Source: JBDGYW01 sp964580055 (lineage in GTDB: Bacteria; Gemmatimonadota; Gemmatimonadetes; Gemmatimonadales; GWC2-71-9). Taken from it: a stretch of 64,000 nt of DNA. Where the stretch lies: NCBI GenBank assembly GCA_964580055.1, contig CAZOJI010000021.1, positions 12,381 to 76,380 on the forward strand. Direction: 5' to 3'. Under the pieces are notes generated by a model. The model had not been told where the DNA came from and did not search any database. It was given only the letters and a program-made list of their open reading frames with translations. Shown here in pieces: positions 27,233 to 35,356 of this stretch (position 1 is the stretch's first letter; each line of letters begins with the position of its first letter). The position numbers and the translations under genes are program-made.

Positions 27233-28171
27233 ATGAGCCAACGGAGCATTCAACGCGTTGACGTTCAGCGCTGGTCACACTCTCACACGTTCGGTCAGGA
27301 CAAGCACCGTCTAGGCGAATTACGTACCATCATCGTCGTGGTACTGACCTCGACAATGATGGTTATCGAAGTGACAACCGGGATAGTCTTCGGCTCGATG
27401 GCGCTGCTTGCGGACGGTCTGCATATGGCATCTCATGCGGCCGCACTCTCCATAAATGTTTTTGCCTACGTGTTTGCCCGCCGTTACGCCAGCGACACCC
27501 GCTACAGCTTCGGCACCGGTAAGATCAATGCGCTTGGCGGTTTTGTTGGTGCGGTTTTGTTGGCGGTTTTTGCGCTGGTTATGGCCTGGGAAAGCGTTAG
27601 CCGCATCATTGTCCCTGTCGAGATAGCTTTCAACCGAGCCATCCTGGTTGCCATCCTTGGTTTGTTGGTGAACGGCGTTTCAGTTTTCATTCTAGGCCAC
27701 GGGCACGACCGTGGCCACCAGGAAAAGGAACATGACCACAACTTGAGGGCTGCGTATCTGCATGTCAGTGCGGATGCGCTCACTTCGCTGCTTGCTATCG
27801 TAGCCTTGCTGGCGGCTAAGCATCTTGGGTTGGTGTGGATGGATCCGGCCATGGGTCTGGTTGGAGCCGCGTTGGTGTCGCGATGGTCACTGGGACTCCT
27901 GCGCACGACCGGGGCAGTGTTGTTGGACCGTCAAGGGCCGTCGCACATAGAGAACGCTATCAGGGAGAGTGTCGAGGATGCCGACAACAGGGTGGTCGAT
28001 CTGCATCTATGGGCGGTCGGCCCGAATATCTACGCGGTCATTCTCTCTATAGTGTCAATTTCCCCGATGCAGCCGGATGAATACAAGGCTCAAATACCTT
28101 CAGACATGGGCTTGGTTCACGTCAGCGTCGAGGTGAACCACTGCACCGCAGCTACAGCTGAGCCATCGTAG
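27233..28171 (+). CDS. dmeF: Cation diffusion facilitator, DmeF-type Co/Ni/Zn exporter
   Basis: The 312-residue protein starts with a His-bearing leader (WSHSHTFGQDKHRLGELRT), typical of DmeF, then six membrane helices. Helix 2 has ALLADGLHMASHAAAL with the Asp/His metal ligands, and helix 5 has LHVSADALTSLLAIVAL with the second HxxxD pair (HVSAD). A His-rich loop (GHGHDRGHQEKEHDHN) lies between helices 4 and 5. A short cytoplasmic domain follows. DmeF proteins export cobalt and nickel, sometimes zinc, using proton exchange; exact specificity cannot be read from sequence. It is transcribed separately, 308 bases after the lipoprotein. Confidence 0.88.
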   Translation: MSQRSIQRVDVQRWSHSHTFGQDKHRLGELRTIIVVVLTSTMMVIEVTTGIVFGSMALLADGLHMASHAAALSINVFAYVFARRYASDTRYSFGTGKINALGGFVGAVLLAVFALVMAWESVSRIIVPVEIAFNRAILVAILGLLVNGVSVFILGHGHDRGHQEKEHDHNLRAAYLHVSADALTSLLAIVALLAAKHLGLVWMDPAMGLVGAALVSRWSLGLLRTTGAVLLDRQGPSHIENAIRESVEDADNRVVDLHLWAVGPNIYAVILSIVSISPMQPDEYKAQIPSDMGLVHVSVEVNHCTAATAEPS

Positions 28172-28372
28172 CTTCTTCTGGTTCGTGTACCTTGGCCCGA
28201 GACGTCAGCCGGCAAAGTGCGCAACGCATTTTCGTTCACTCCAAGCAGTTGAACACGGCTTGCGCCCGTGTCGCCGCGCCAGCGGCGCCGGATCTGTGAC
28301 GGATCAGCCGGGTCTTGGCCGCCGCCTGCTTGGGGGCAGCGAGCCAACACCAGCAGTCTTCCGGTCCCGGGC

Positions 28373-29380
28373 CTACACCAAGGAACCTCCGCACGATGAG
28401 CCGGCTCCGGCCGTGCACCCGAAGCAGTGGTTGCCGGTCCGGATGGCGCGGCCTACGACTGTTGCCTGGTCCAGGTTCTCTATGTGGCTCTTGCCCAGCA
28501 CCTGCATGTCGAGCGCCAGGTTGTAGTCGCAGTCATAGACGTAGCCGTCCCAGTTCACTGTGATCTGGTTGCGACACATTACTCTGTCCACCGTCGCCGG
28601 GTTGAACGAATCCCGAAGCAGATCCAGGTATTCCTGCGACTTGCCCTCGGCCTCGAGGTTCTCTTGGAATCGGCCGATGGGCATGTTCGTGATCGTGAGG
28701 AGGTGCGTGAATCTTATTCCGAACCGCTCGCCTAGCTCGCGCCGGTAATCCTCTTCCAGCATAGCCTGAGGGGGCGGCAGCTGCGCGCCACTTGGGTTGT
28801 ATACCAGGTCCAGCGGCAACTCGGGCTCAATGCCGTAACCCAACTCGTTCAGTCGCTTTATCGCCTCGATGCTCTTCTCGTACACTCCGGTGCCCCTTTG
28901 ATTGTCCACGTTTTCCTCCAGATAACATGGCAGCGAGGCAATGAGGTGCACGCCCAGATCGCGCAAGAGTTCCGGAAGGCCCTCGTTTCCCTTTTCGAGG
29001 AGAGCCGTCAGGTTCGTTCTCAGCCTGATGGAAATGTTCTTCTCGTGCAGACTGGTAATGAACCATCTGAACATGGTGTGCAATTCCGGGGCGCCGCCGG
29101 TGATCTCGACCAGTCTGCATCGGGTCCTTTCCGCCGCATCGATAACGTGCTGCATTGTCTCCGGATCCATGCATTCCGTACGCGTGGGCGAGGACTCGAG
29201 GTGACAGTGCTTACAGGATTGGTTGCACTTGAGACCGATGTTGACCTGTATGATTTCGAGTTTGCGCGCTCTCAACTCTCCGCCGATAGCGGAAAGAGCG
29301 TAGTCGCTAAAGGGCCTGTCTGCGATTTCCGCTACAGCGATGGCACCTGTGCCGTTCTCTCGTGCCGTATTCTCAGCCAC
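28373..29380 (-). CDS. arsS: Radical SAM/Cys-rich protein, ArsS family
   Basis: I start the gene at GTG 29380, six bases after AAGGGGG. The longer frame (to 29581) adds Arg-rich sequence foreign to the family and an ATG without a ribosome-binding site. The 335-residue protein has CNQSCKHCH, the CxxxCxxC that binds the radical-SAM cluster, then VEITGGAPEL (SAM-binding GGAP region), and a C-terminal Cys-rich part with MCRNQITVNWDG, VYDCDYN and CFGCTAGAGSSCGG, hallmarks of ArsS-type proteins implicated in arsenosugar biosynthesis. Neither arsM nor an ars operon is visible nearby. The upstream sulfur-carrier genes make another thio-modification role conceivable. Confidence 0.78.
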   Translation of the reverse strand: MAENTARENGTGAIAVAEIADRPFSDYALSAIGGELRARKLEIIQVNIGLKCNQSCKHCHLESSPTRTECMDPETMQHVIDAAERTRCRLVEITGGAPELHTMFRWFITSLHEKNISIRLRTNLTALLEKGNEGLPELLRDLGVHLIASLPCYLEENVDNQRGTGVYEKSIEAIKRLNELGYGIEPELPLDLVYNPSGAQLPPPQAMLEEDYRRELGERFGIRFTHLLTITNMPIGRFQENLEAEGKSQEYLDLLRDSFNPATVDRVMCRNQITVNWDGYVYDCDYNLALDMQVLGKSHIENLDQATVVGRAIRTGNHCFGCTAGAGSSCGGSLV

Positions 29381-29752
29381 TTTTCCCCCTTGGTCTTCCC
29401 TAGTGATATAGCAGCATTCCCCCCTGTGGTTACCACGGCAGCCGCTTCGCCGTTTGTTTGCAGGACTCTCGATCCGAGACCCGCGCGGTCCAGGGTGCCG
29501 ACGCGTTCGAGCGCCCAGTGCGGCCCGTCCATCGCACCCTTCTGTGTGTGATGTAACCGCTCCATCCCTTACACGCTTCAATGCCTTCGAGATCCTGCAC
29601 GCCTGAGGATTTTATCACCTAAAACACAAGAAACAAGTATCTCTTTACCGATTTTTTCGCAATAGGTGGTTCTTGGACGTGATGTGGGGGTAGTTGTCTG
29701 AATTCGATGTGGAATATGATGATCGAGGAGCGGCCCTGGATGGAGGCTTCGG
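29381..29752. other. A/T-rich spacer upstream of arsS
   Basis: This 372-base stretch lies between the sulfur-carrier gene and the radical SAM gene, both on the minus strand. Its middle (about 29605-29680) is clearly richer in A and T than the surroundings and contains promoter-like hexamers (see 29609-29636). The part next to arsS is Arg-rich in the arsS frame and does not look coding. Confidence 0.45.
29609..29636 (-). promoter_or_regulatory. Possible sigma70-type promoter for arsS
   Basis: Read on the minus strand, TTGTTT (29636-29631) and TAAAAT (29614-29609) are separated by 16 bases within an A/T-rich patch. Transcription would begin near 29602, about 220 bases before the chosen GTG. 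This suggests arsS can be expressed apart from the thiS-thiF genes. Pattern match only. Confidence 0.28.
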
Positions 29753-29953
29753 TTAACCGCCAAAGGCCGGTAGAATGACCTCCATCCGGTCTCCCGGCCT
29801 CAGGAATATGTCTCCGTACTCCCTGGGATGGACGAACGATCCGTTGATCTCGACCAGTACGTGCGCGGTGGGTTCGTTTCGCCGCTGCAGTACGTCCAGC
29901 ACAGTCGCGCCACTTTTCACAGTCTCGGGTTGACCGTCTACCACAATCCTCAC
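29753..29953 (-). CDS. ThiS/MoaD-like sulfur carrier protein
   Basis: GTG 29953 follows GAGGG. The 66-residue protein has the beta-grasp pattern of small sulfur carriers (VVDGQPETVKSGATVLDVLQ) and ends VILPAFGG. The exact C-terminal Gly-Gly is the group that is adenylated and thiocarboxylated by a ThiF/MoeB-type enzyme, encoded 41 bases upstream in the same direction. Which pathway it serves (thiamine, molybdopterin, tungsten cofactor, thiolated metabolite) cannot be told: PAFGG resembles MoaD/SAMP-like ends. Confidence 0.85.
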   Translation of the reverse strand: MRIVVDGQPETVKSGATVLDVLQRRNEPTAHVLVEINGSFVHPREYGDIFLRPGDRMEVILPAFGG

Positions 29954-29994
29954 TGCCCGGCCCTCACGCGACCAGCCGCGGTGAAATGGTGGAA

Positions 29995-31056
29995 CTAGCT
30001 GCCGAAATACCTTGCATAGAGACTTCTGGCGAGTTTTTCATCATCCGTGCCGTTGATCATTGCCCGGCCATCGGGGAACAGCAACATCTCGTGACCCTGC
30101 GGTCGAAATCTCAGCACCGAAGCGTTGAGCGAAACATCGCCAACGGCGGAGAGCGCTTCACTCAAACGGCGCAGGTCGGCCTTCGCGTCGCCGGCCGGCG
30201 TGATCTGGACGGCGTTTCTACCGCAGAGGGTGGTGGTCATGGCTGTCTCTTCGGCGGAGAGGTACTCGAACATGCGGTGCACGCAACAGGGGCATTCGTC
30301 GTCGGGCGAAATAGCCATCTGCCGAAACAACTGCTTCCAAACGTCCACGTAAGTCATCGAGGTGGATGGCTCGCCGCCACACAGGATCTTGAACGCCTCC
30401 GTCGCCTGCAACGACGCTATCACTGCCGGTGCCGTGTTGAGTACTCCGGCAGTTTCACATGTTGGTAACGCTCCCGTGGGGGGCGTTTCGGGAAAAACGC
30501 AGCGAAGACAAGCTCCCGCGCCGGGGAGGACGTTCATAGTCATTCCGGTGGTGCCGATCACCCCGCCGTAGATCCACGGTGTGCCGAGTCTTACGCAGGC
30601 GTCATTGATCAGGTAACGGGTCTCGAAGTTGTCGGTTCCGTCGAGAACCAGCGATACGCCCGCCATCAGCGACTCGATGTTGCGCGCAGTCACATCGGCG
30701 ACCCGCCCGTCTACGCTTACGGACGAGTTGATGCTGCGCAGCTTTTCGACCGCGGCAATCGCCTTGGGGAGTCCGGCGGCAGCATCTGCCTCGTCGAACA
30801 ACGCCTGACGTTGGAGGTTGTTCAACTCGATGACGTCACGGTCCACAATGCGGATTGACCCCACACCGGCTCTCGCCAGGGTGACTGCAAGCGTGCTACC
30901 CAACGCTCCACAGCCCACCAGCAAAACCGCGCCTTCCGCCAGTCGCTTCTGACCATCGTTGCCGATCTCCGGTAAGCGAATCTGCCGGGCATACCTGTCC
31001 AGATCAGAATCCGGGGCGGGATGCTCGACAGCTTCTCCTCGAGCCGAGTGATTCAA
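29995..31056 (-). CDS. ThiF/MoeB/HesA-type adenylyltransferase with C-terminal extension
   Basis: Start is TTG 31056, five bases after the preceding stop; no in-frame ATG or GTG lies before the domain. Residues about 18-250 form an E1-like domain: RYARQIRLPEIG, nucleotide loop LLVGCGALGS, RDVIELNNLQRQ, LDGTDNFETRYLIND and the zinc Cys pairs CLRCVFPE and CPCC. The catalytic Cys region reads PTCETAGVLNTAP. The last 90 residues after CPCC are an extra domain not present in short MoeB (about 250 residues) and do not show a clear rhodanese loop. It should activate the Gly-Gly end of the neighbouring carrier protein. Confidence 0.86.
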   Translation of the reverse strand: MNHSARGEAVEHPAPDSDLDRYARQIRLPEIGNDGQKRLAEGAVLLVGCGALGSTLAVTLARAGVGSIRIVDRDVIELNNLQRQALFDEADAAAGLPKAIAAVEKLRSINSSVSVDGRVADVTARNIESLMAGVSLVLDGTDNFETRYLINDACVRLGTPWIYGGVIGTTGMTMNVLPGAGACLRCVFPETPPTGALPTCETAGVLNTAPAVIASLQATEAFKILCGGEPSTSMTYVDVWKQLFRQMAISPDDECPCCVHRMFEYLSAEETAMTTTLCGRNAVQITPAGDAKADLRRLSEALSAVGDVSLNASVLRFRPQGHEMLLFPDGRAMINGTDDEKLARSLYARYFGS

Positions 31057-31061
31057 TTCTC

Positions 31062-31904
31062 TCAGCCGGCCTGGGACAGGCTCCTCGCGGGGAGTCTTTC
31101 AAGCAGCTCGGCGAACTGCACCGAGCTGAAAGGCTTCTCGAGCATCCCGACCACGAGATCGTGGGCGAGCGTTCTGCGTTTCCTCCCCGTCATCTCGCGT
31201 GGCACGATGAGGATCACGCCGATGCCGGGGACTCTCGGGTCTGCCGCGAATGAGTCGAGGAGATGCGTGTCCCGGGTCGGCACGAAGTCTACGTCGACAG
31301 CTGCATATGCCGGCTGGAAATCGTGGAACATCGCCGAAGCCTCGTAACCGTTGCGGGCGAATCTGAGCGTGACACGATCGTCAGCCTCTGCCGCGAGATT
31401 GTCTATCAGATCGTCGTCCTGCGTGATTATCATGACGTTGGTGGCAAGCTCATTGACCCTGCGGTAGTAGACGCAGTCGTCGCACGACTTCTGGCAGAAG
31501 CGGCGCGAGTGTCCTATGTCCGAGTCCATTCCCGCCATGAGGAAGCACCTGCTCGCCCGCACTCGATACACGACGCAATCGTGGCACTCGTCCCGCACGG
31601 TGCCGGACTCACCGAAATACTCCCAGCAGCGGAGTCGTTTTGGGTCGCAATCGGCGCTGGTCTGTGTGGACACTCTGAGCTGAGTGGGCTCGACGATCAG
31701 CGGATCGAGGTCGCGGGGGTCGATCCTATAGTGTCCGCCCGCGGTGCGTACCGCGGGCAACCGGTTCTTTTTGATCCACTTGAGAATGGTGTCCGGCGTA
31801 ACAGAGCAGAGGCCGGCGGCCTGCCCTGTGGTCAATAGTCTCGATGTCTTGGTCGGCATTTTTGGAGCCAATCGGGGTTTTCTGGAGAGATTCGTGACAT
31901 TCAT
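31062..31904 (-). CDS. Helix-turn-helix / Cys-rich / degenerate receiver regulator
   Basis: Three parts are visible in 280 residues. Residues about 20-70 (LLTTGQAAGLCSVTPDTILKWI...HYRIDPRDL) are an excisionase/MerR-type DNA-binding helix-turn-helix. Residues about 90-150 hold ten or so Cys in CWEYFG, CHDCVVY, CFLMAG and CQKSCDDCVYY, like a two-CW metal or iron-sulfur site. The last 120 residues (ATNVMIITQDDDLIDNLA ... VGMLEKPFSS) have the outline of a receiver but with VDVDFVPTRD where the phospho-site should be. The Cys pattern resembles that of the MerR-type protein at 38560. It precedes thiF by five bases, suggesting autogenous control. Confidence 0.65.
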   Translation of the reverse strand: MNVTNLSRKPRLAPKMPTKTSRLLTTGQAAGLCSVTPDTILKWIKKNRLPAVRTAGGHYRIDPRDLDPLIVEPTQLRVSTQTSADCDPKRLRCWEYFGESGTVRDECHDCVVYRVRASRCFLMAGMDSDIGHSRRFCQKSCDDCVYYRRVNELATNVMIITQDDDLIDNLAAEADDRVTLRFARNGYEASAMFHDFQPAYAAVDVDFVPTRDTHLLDSFAADPRVPGIGVILIVPREMTGRKRRTLAHDLVVGMLEKPFSSVQFAELLERLPARSLSQAG

Positions 31905-32325
31905 CGATTCGATCCTGAAAATTCATAATCGGTCACAGCGGTGCCTTGTGTCAAGTTGTCTGTGTTCAACCGACTCAGGCCGTTCTCTCCTTGTGGCGTC
32001 TCTCGTCATATCAGAACGCCTGCGAGTCTCCTGCTGATTTAGGCGTTGTCGCGAAGTATGGGACTCTGCCACATAATGTGCTCTGATCATGAATCGCGCT
32101 GACCTTGGTAAGATCGTAGGATTTTCTGGGTTGCGAAAGAAGTAAATTCGGACTAAAGTATGTAAACGATGGGAATGTGGCATCAATTGTCGTTATCGTT
32201 TCTGGGAAATACAGGGGGGTATGCGAATGCTCTTTGGTGCCGCTAGAGAGGCCTGGAGTTATCATGGTGCCGGTTCTGGGACTCTCAGGTAGGTCTGCCA
32301 ACATCTGCCTTCAGGGAGTCGCCGA
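31905..32325. other. Divergent intergenic region, 421 bases
   Basis: It separates the minus-strand regulator at 31062 from the plus-strand macro-domain gene. Parts are A/T-rich. A CAGGGGGGTATG run near 32212 is not followed by a plausible gene. Promoters for both directions must lie here, but I could not choose a convincing -35/-10 pair or palindrome. Confidence 0.5.
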
Positions 32326-32871
32326 ATGGACCACGCCGTTGTTGATGGCATCAGGGTGAATGATACCGTAGTCCGACTCATCAAGGACGATATCACCGCC
32401 CTGGATCTGGATGCCTTCGTTTTCTACGCCCAACAAGACCTGGCCCTTGGTTCCGGTTTCGGCACGGCGATCTCCACCCGTGGCGGTCCGGCGGTTCAGA
32501 AGGAGCTCGACGAGTTGGGCTCGGTCTCCACGTGTGACGTAGTCGTCACCGGCGCCGGAAAAATGAAGGCGAGCTACATCATACACGCAGTAGGTCCTCG
32601 GTTTCTGGAAGATCAAACGGAGAGGAAGCTGCGCTCCACGATGTTCAACGCTCTGAACGCGGCCGAGGAGAAGGGGATCCAACGGATTGCGTTTCCCGCA
32701 ATGGGAGCGGGTTATTACGGGATTCCTGCCGATCTGTGTGCCCGTGTGATGACGGAAACGCTCGGGGAATACTTGAGCGGTGAGACTTGCCTCAAGGAGG
32801 TGGTGATCTGTGTGCTGGATACGCCTCTACTCAACTCTTTCAGAGGTCCGGTCGACGCCTTGGGTACCTAG
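32326..32871 (+). CDS. Macro-domain protein
   Basis: The 181-residue protein is a single macro domain: VVRLIKDDITALDLDAFVF at the N-terminus, an ALGSGFGTAISTRGG segment in the place of the usual DGGVDGAIHRAAG loop, YIIHAVGP, and FPAMGAGYYGIP for the diphosphate/ribose loop. Macro domains bind ADP-ribose or its derivatives and many hydrolyse them. The usual Asn in the ligand pocket (N.AN..L) appears replaced (DAFVFYAQQDLALG), so activity should not be assumed. The stop lies three bases before the cytochrome b gene, placing it in the module 1 operon. Confidence 0.8.
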   Translation: MDHAVVDGIRVNDTVVRLIKDDITALDLDAFVFYAQQDLALGSGFGTAISTRGGPAVQKELDELGSVSTCDVVVTGAGKMKASYIIHAVGPRFLEDQTERKLRSTMFNALNAAEEKGIQRIAFPAMGAGYYGIPADLCARVMTETLGEYLSGETCLKEVVICVLDTPLLNSFRGPVDALGT

Positions 32872-32874
32872 AAC

Positions 32875-33564
32875 ATGCACGAAATCAGCGGACTGCTCCA
32901 CTTTGCGGAGCATACACTTCAAGAAGTAGCACTCGCCTTCATGGCATTGGTCTACATCGCACGCATCACTTGGTTCCTGCGAAAGTTCAAGGCAGGAAAT
33001 GAGCGACAAGCTCCAACGGGGGCGATCAGCACCACTAAAGCCAAGGGTATCCTGTATTCGTGGGCGAATGTGGCTATGCCGTGGTCCATGGAAAGCACCC
33101 GCAACAAACCGCTCAACTATGCGCAGTTTGTCGTGTTTCACGTCGGTGTAACTGCCGCGATTCTCCTGTCGTTCATTATTCCCTATGCTGCCAGCCTGCT
33201 CGAGAGCCGCGCACTGGTGCTTGTGTTGCAAGTGGTGATTGGCTTGGCTTTTGTCGTGGGCTTGGTCAGATTCGCTCGTCGCATCGCCAACCCCTACCTG
33301 AGAGCCATCAGCTCGCCGGACGATTATTTCTCTCTGGCGTTGCTCACAGTCTGGTTCTTCTTTGCCGTTCTCGCTGTCCCGAACCAGACTGCCGGTGGAG
33401 AGTGGCACCTTTTGACCTACTTCTTTTTGACAGCGTTTTTCCTGGTATACGTGCCGTTCAGCAAGATCTCTCATTACCTCTACTATCCGTTCACCCGCTA
33501 CTACTTCGGCAAGAGCATGGGTTATCGCGGAGTGTATCCGTTGCAGCGCAGCGAGAGCCGCTAG
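32875..33564 (+). CDS. HmcE/NarI-like membrane cytochrome b subunit (module 1)
   Basis: The 229-residue protein has about five or six membrane helices. His residues at helix ends (FHVGVTAAI; EWHLLTYFF; SKISHYLYYPFTRYYFG) are candidates for heme b ligands. SKxSHxLYxPFTRxYxG is shared with the paralogues at 39082 (LTHMSHFFTKWFTY), 46515 (FSRVVHMLFYPFTRAYMG) and 59008. Such proteins carry electrons between a quinone or periplasmic cytochrome and a cytoplasmic HdrD-like iron-sulfur partner, here encoded 30 bases downstream. It corresponds to HmcE/TmcC/DsrM in sulfate reducers. Confidence 0.8.
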   Translation: MHEISGLLHFAEHTLQEVALAFMALVYIARITWFLRKFKAGNERQAPTGAISTTKAKGILYSWANVAMPWSMESTRNKPLNYAQFVVFHVGVTAAILLSFIIPYAASLLESRALVLVLQVVIGLAFVVGLVRFARRIANPYLRAISSPDDYFSLALLTVWFFFAVLAVPNQTAGGEWHLLTYFFLTAFFLVYVPFSKISHYLYYPFTRYYFGKSMGYRGVYPLQRSESR

Positions 33565-33594
33565 CTACTCGAAAAACGGCAAGAAAGACGCTCT

Positions 33595-35355
33595 ATGAGC
33601 AAGAACAACGATAGATCCCCGAAGGCGCAAAAGGTCATCGATTTGATGGGCCAGAAGCTAAACCGGCAGATTGCCGGCTCGATGCTGGCGTGCGTGCATT
33701 GCGGTAACTGCACGGATTCCTGCCACTACGTCCTGGCGAACCCCGGAGATCCGACTTATGCGCCGGCGTACAAAGCTGACCGCGCCCGGAAGCTCTTCAA
33801 GAGACATTTCGACTGGACCGGCAGGGTTTTTCCCAAATGGGTGGGGGCCGACACAGTCAGGACCGATGAAGACCTGGAAGAGCTGAAGGACATCGTATTT
33901 GGAAAGTGCACCAACTGCCGGCGCTGCTCCATCAACTGTCCCATGGGAGTCGACTTCGCGACATTCAACCGAATGATGCGTGGGTTGTTGGTCTCGGTGG
34001 GAGTCATGCCCGAAGGTGTGGCCGTTGTCAGCAAAGACCAGTGGGAAATCGGGAACCAGATGGGCGTTTTGAAGGAAGACTACCTGGAGACCCTCGAGTG
34101 GATGGAAGAAGAGCTGCAGGACGAGCTGGACGATCCCAAGGTCGCAATTCCGGTAGACAAGGTGGATGCCGACATCGTGTACTCGATAAACCCGCGCGAG
34201 GTGAAGTACGATCCTCGTAGCATCGCCGACGCGGCCAAGATCTTTCACGTCGCAGGAGAGAATTGGACCATGCCCAGCGAAGGTTGGGACATGACCAACT
34301 TCGGGCTCTTTTCCGGGGACGACGCCCTGGGGGGTTCCGTAGCCGGGCGGCTCTATGAAAAGGTGACTGAGCTTCGCGGAAAGAAGCTCGTCATCTCGGA
34401 GTGTGGGCACGGATACAGATCGACGCGCTGCGAAGGGCCCAACTGGGCCAAGCACGATGTGCCGTATGAAATGGAGAGTTCCGTGATCACCATGCTGCGG
34501 TACATCAAGGAAGGGCGCATCAAGGTAGACAAGACGCGGAACTCAAAACCGGTGACCTTCCACGACTCGTGCAACAACGCGCGCAGCTGCGGCTTGTTCG
34601 AGGAGCCGCGTGAGCTCTTGGAACTGGTCTGCACCGACTTCCGTGAGATGTATCCCAATCGCTCGGAGAACTACTGCTGTACCGGTGGCGGTGGCGCCAT
34701 GTCCATGTCGGAGTACACGCCCAGACGTCTCAAATCGGCAAAGGTCAAGGCGGACCAGCTCAGGGAGGCCGGCGCGGACATCGTGGTAACCTCCTGCCAC
34801 AACTGCGTGGATGGGCTCGGCGACGTGATTCGCCATTACGATCTCGGCATGGAGGTAACGCAGCTCGTGCACCTCGTCGCGAATGCGCTGGTGATAGAGG
34901 AGAGAATCTCCGTTTCGGTCGAGGAAGAGCTTGTCGCAGCGGAGCCCGCCGGGGTCGCCGCAGGTGACGGCCGACCGTTTGCCGGTCGCGTTGTGCTAGT
35001 AGCTGATGACGAACCCGATCAAGTCGATTTCATCGCGACTGTGCTGGAAGACAACGGCGCCACCGTGCATCGAGCGTCCAACGGGGAGGAGGCGCTCGCC
35101 AAAGCGCGGAGCGAGAAACCCGATCTGCTGACGCTCGACCTCGGTATGCCGGGCCGCAACGTGGGTGAGGTTTACGAGACCATCCGAAAAGATAAGGATC
35201 TCGAAGACCTAAGGGTGTGCATCATCACCGGCAGACCGGAGCTGCGCAGGCTCATATACGGCCGTTCCGTCAAGAAGCCCGATGGCTACCTCGACAAACC
35301 GGTTGACGAAGATGGACTGGTGCTGAACTTGCGAAAGGTCCTGGATCTCAACTGA
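33595..35355 (+). CDS. HmcF/HdrD-like iron-sulfur protein fused to a C-terminal response-regulator receiver (module 1)
   Basis: The 586-residue chain has two distinct parts. Residues 1-445: two [4Fe-4S] motifs (CVHCGNCTDSC and CTNCRRCSINCP), the GECGHG-like SECGHGYRS, and a CCG domain (HDSCNNARSCG, YCCTGGGG, SCHNC) that in HdrD-type enzymes holds a special cluster. Residues about 463-586: a receiver with ADDEPD, phospho-acceptor D515 in LLTLDLGMPG, Thr545 in IITGRPE and K568 in YLDKPVD; all catalytic residues are intact. The joint is a flexible Ala/Gly/Glu linker. The reading frame is uninterrupted. The other three HmcF-like proteins in the window lack the receiver. Phosphorylation of a redox enzyme subunit is the natural inference. 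The partner kinase gene begins one base later. Confidence 0.9.
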   Translation: MSKNNDRSPKAQKVIDLMGQKLNRQIAGSMLACVHCGNCTDSCHYVLANPGDPTYAPAYKADRARKLFKRHFDWTGRVFPKWVGADTVRTDEDLEELKDIVFGKCTNCRRCSINCPMGVDFATFNRMMRGLLVSVGVMPEGVAVVSKDQWEIGNQMGVLKEDYLETLEWMEEELQDELDDPKVAIPVDKVDADIVYSINPREVKYDPRSIADAAKIFHVAGENWTMPSEGWDMTNFGLFSGDDALGGSVAGRLYEKVTELRGKKLVISECGHGYRSTRCEGPNWAKHDVPYEMESSVITMLRYIKEGRIKVDKTRNSKPVTFHDSCNNARSCGLFEEPRELLELVCTDFREMYPNRSENYCCTGGGGAMSMSEYTPRRLKSAKVKADQLREAGADIVVTSCHNCVDGLGDVIRHYDLGMEVTQLVHLVANALVIEERISVSVEEELVAAEPAGVAAGDGRPFAGRVVLVADDEPDQVDFIATVLEDNGATVHRASNGEEALAKARSEKPDLLTLDLGMPGRNVGEVYETIRKDKDLEDLRVCIITGRPELRRLIYGRSVKKPDGYLDKPVDEDGLVLNLRKVLDLN

Positions 35356-35356
35356 T

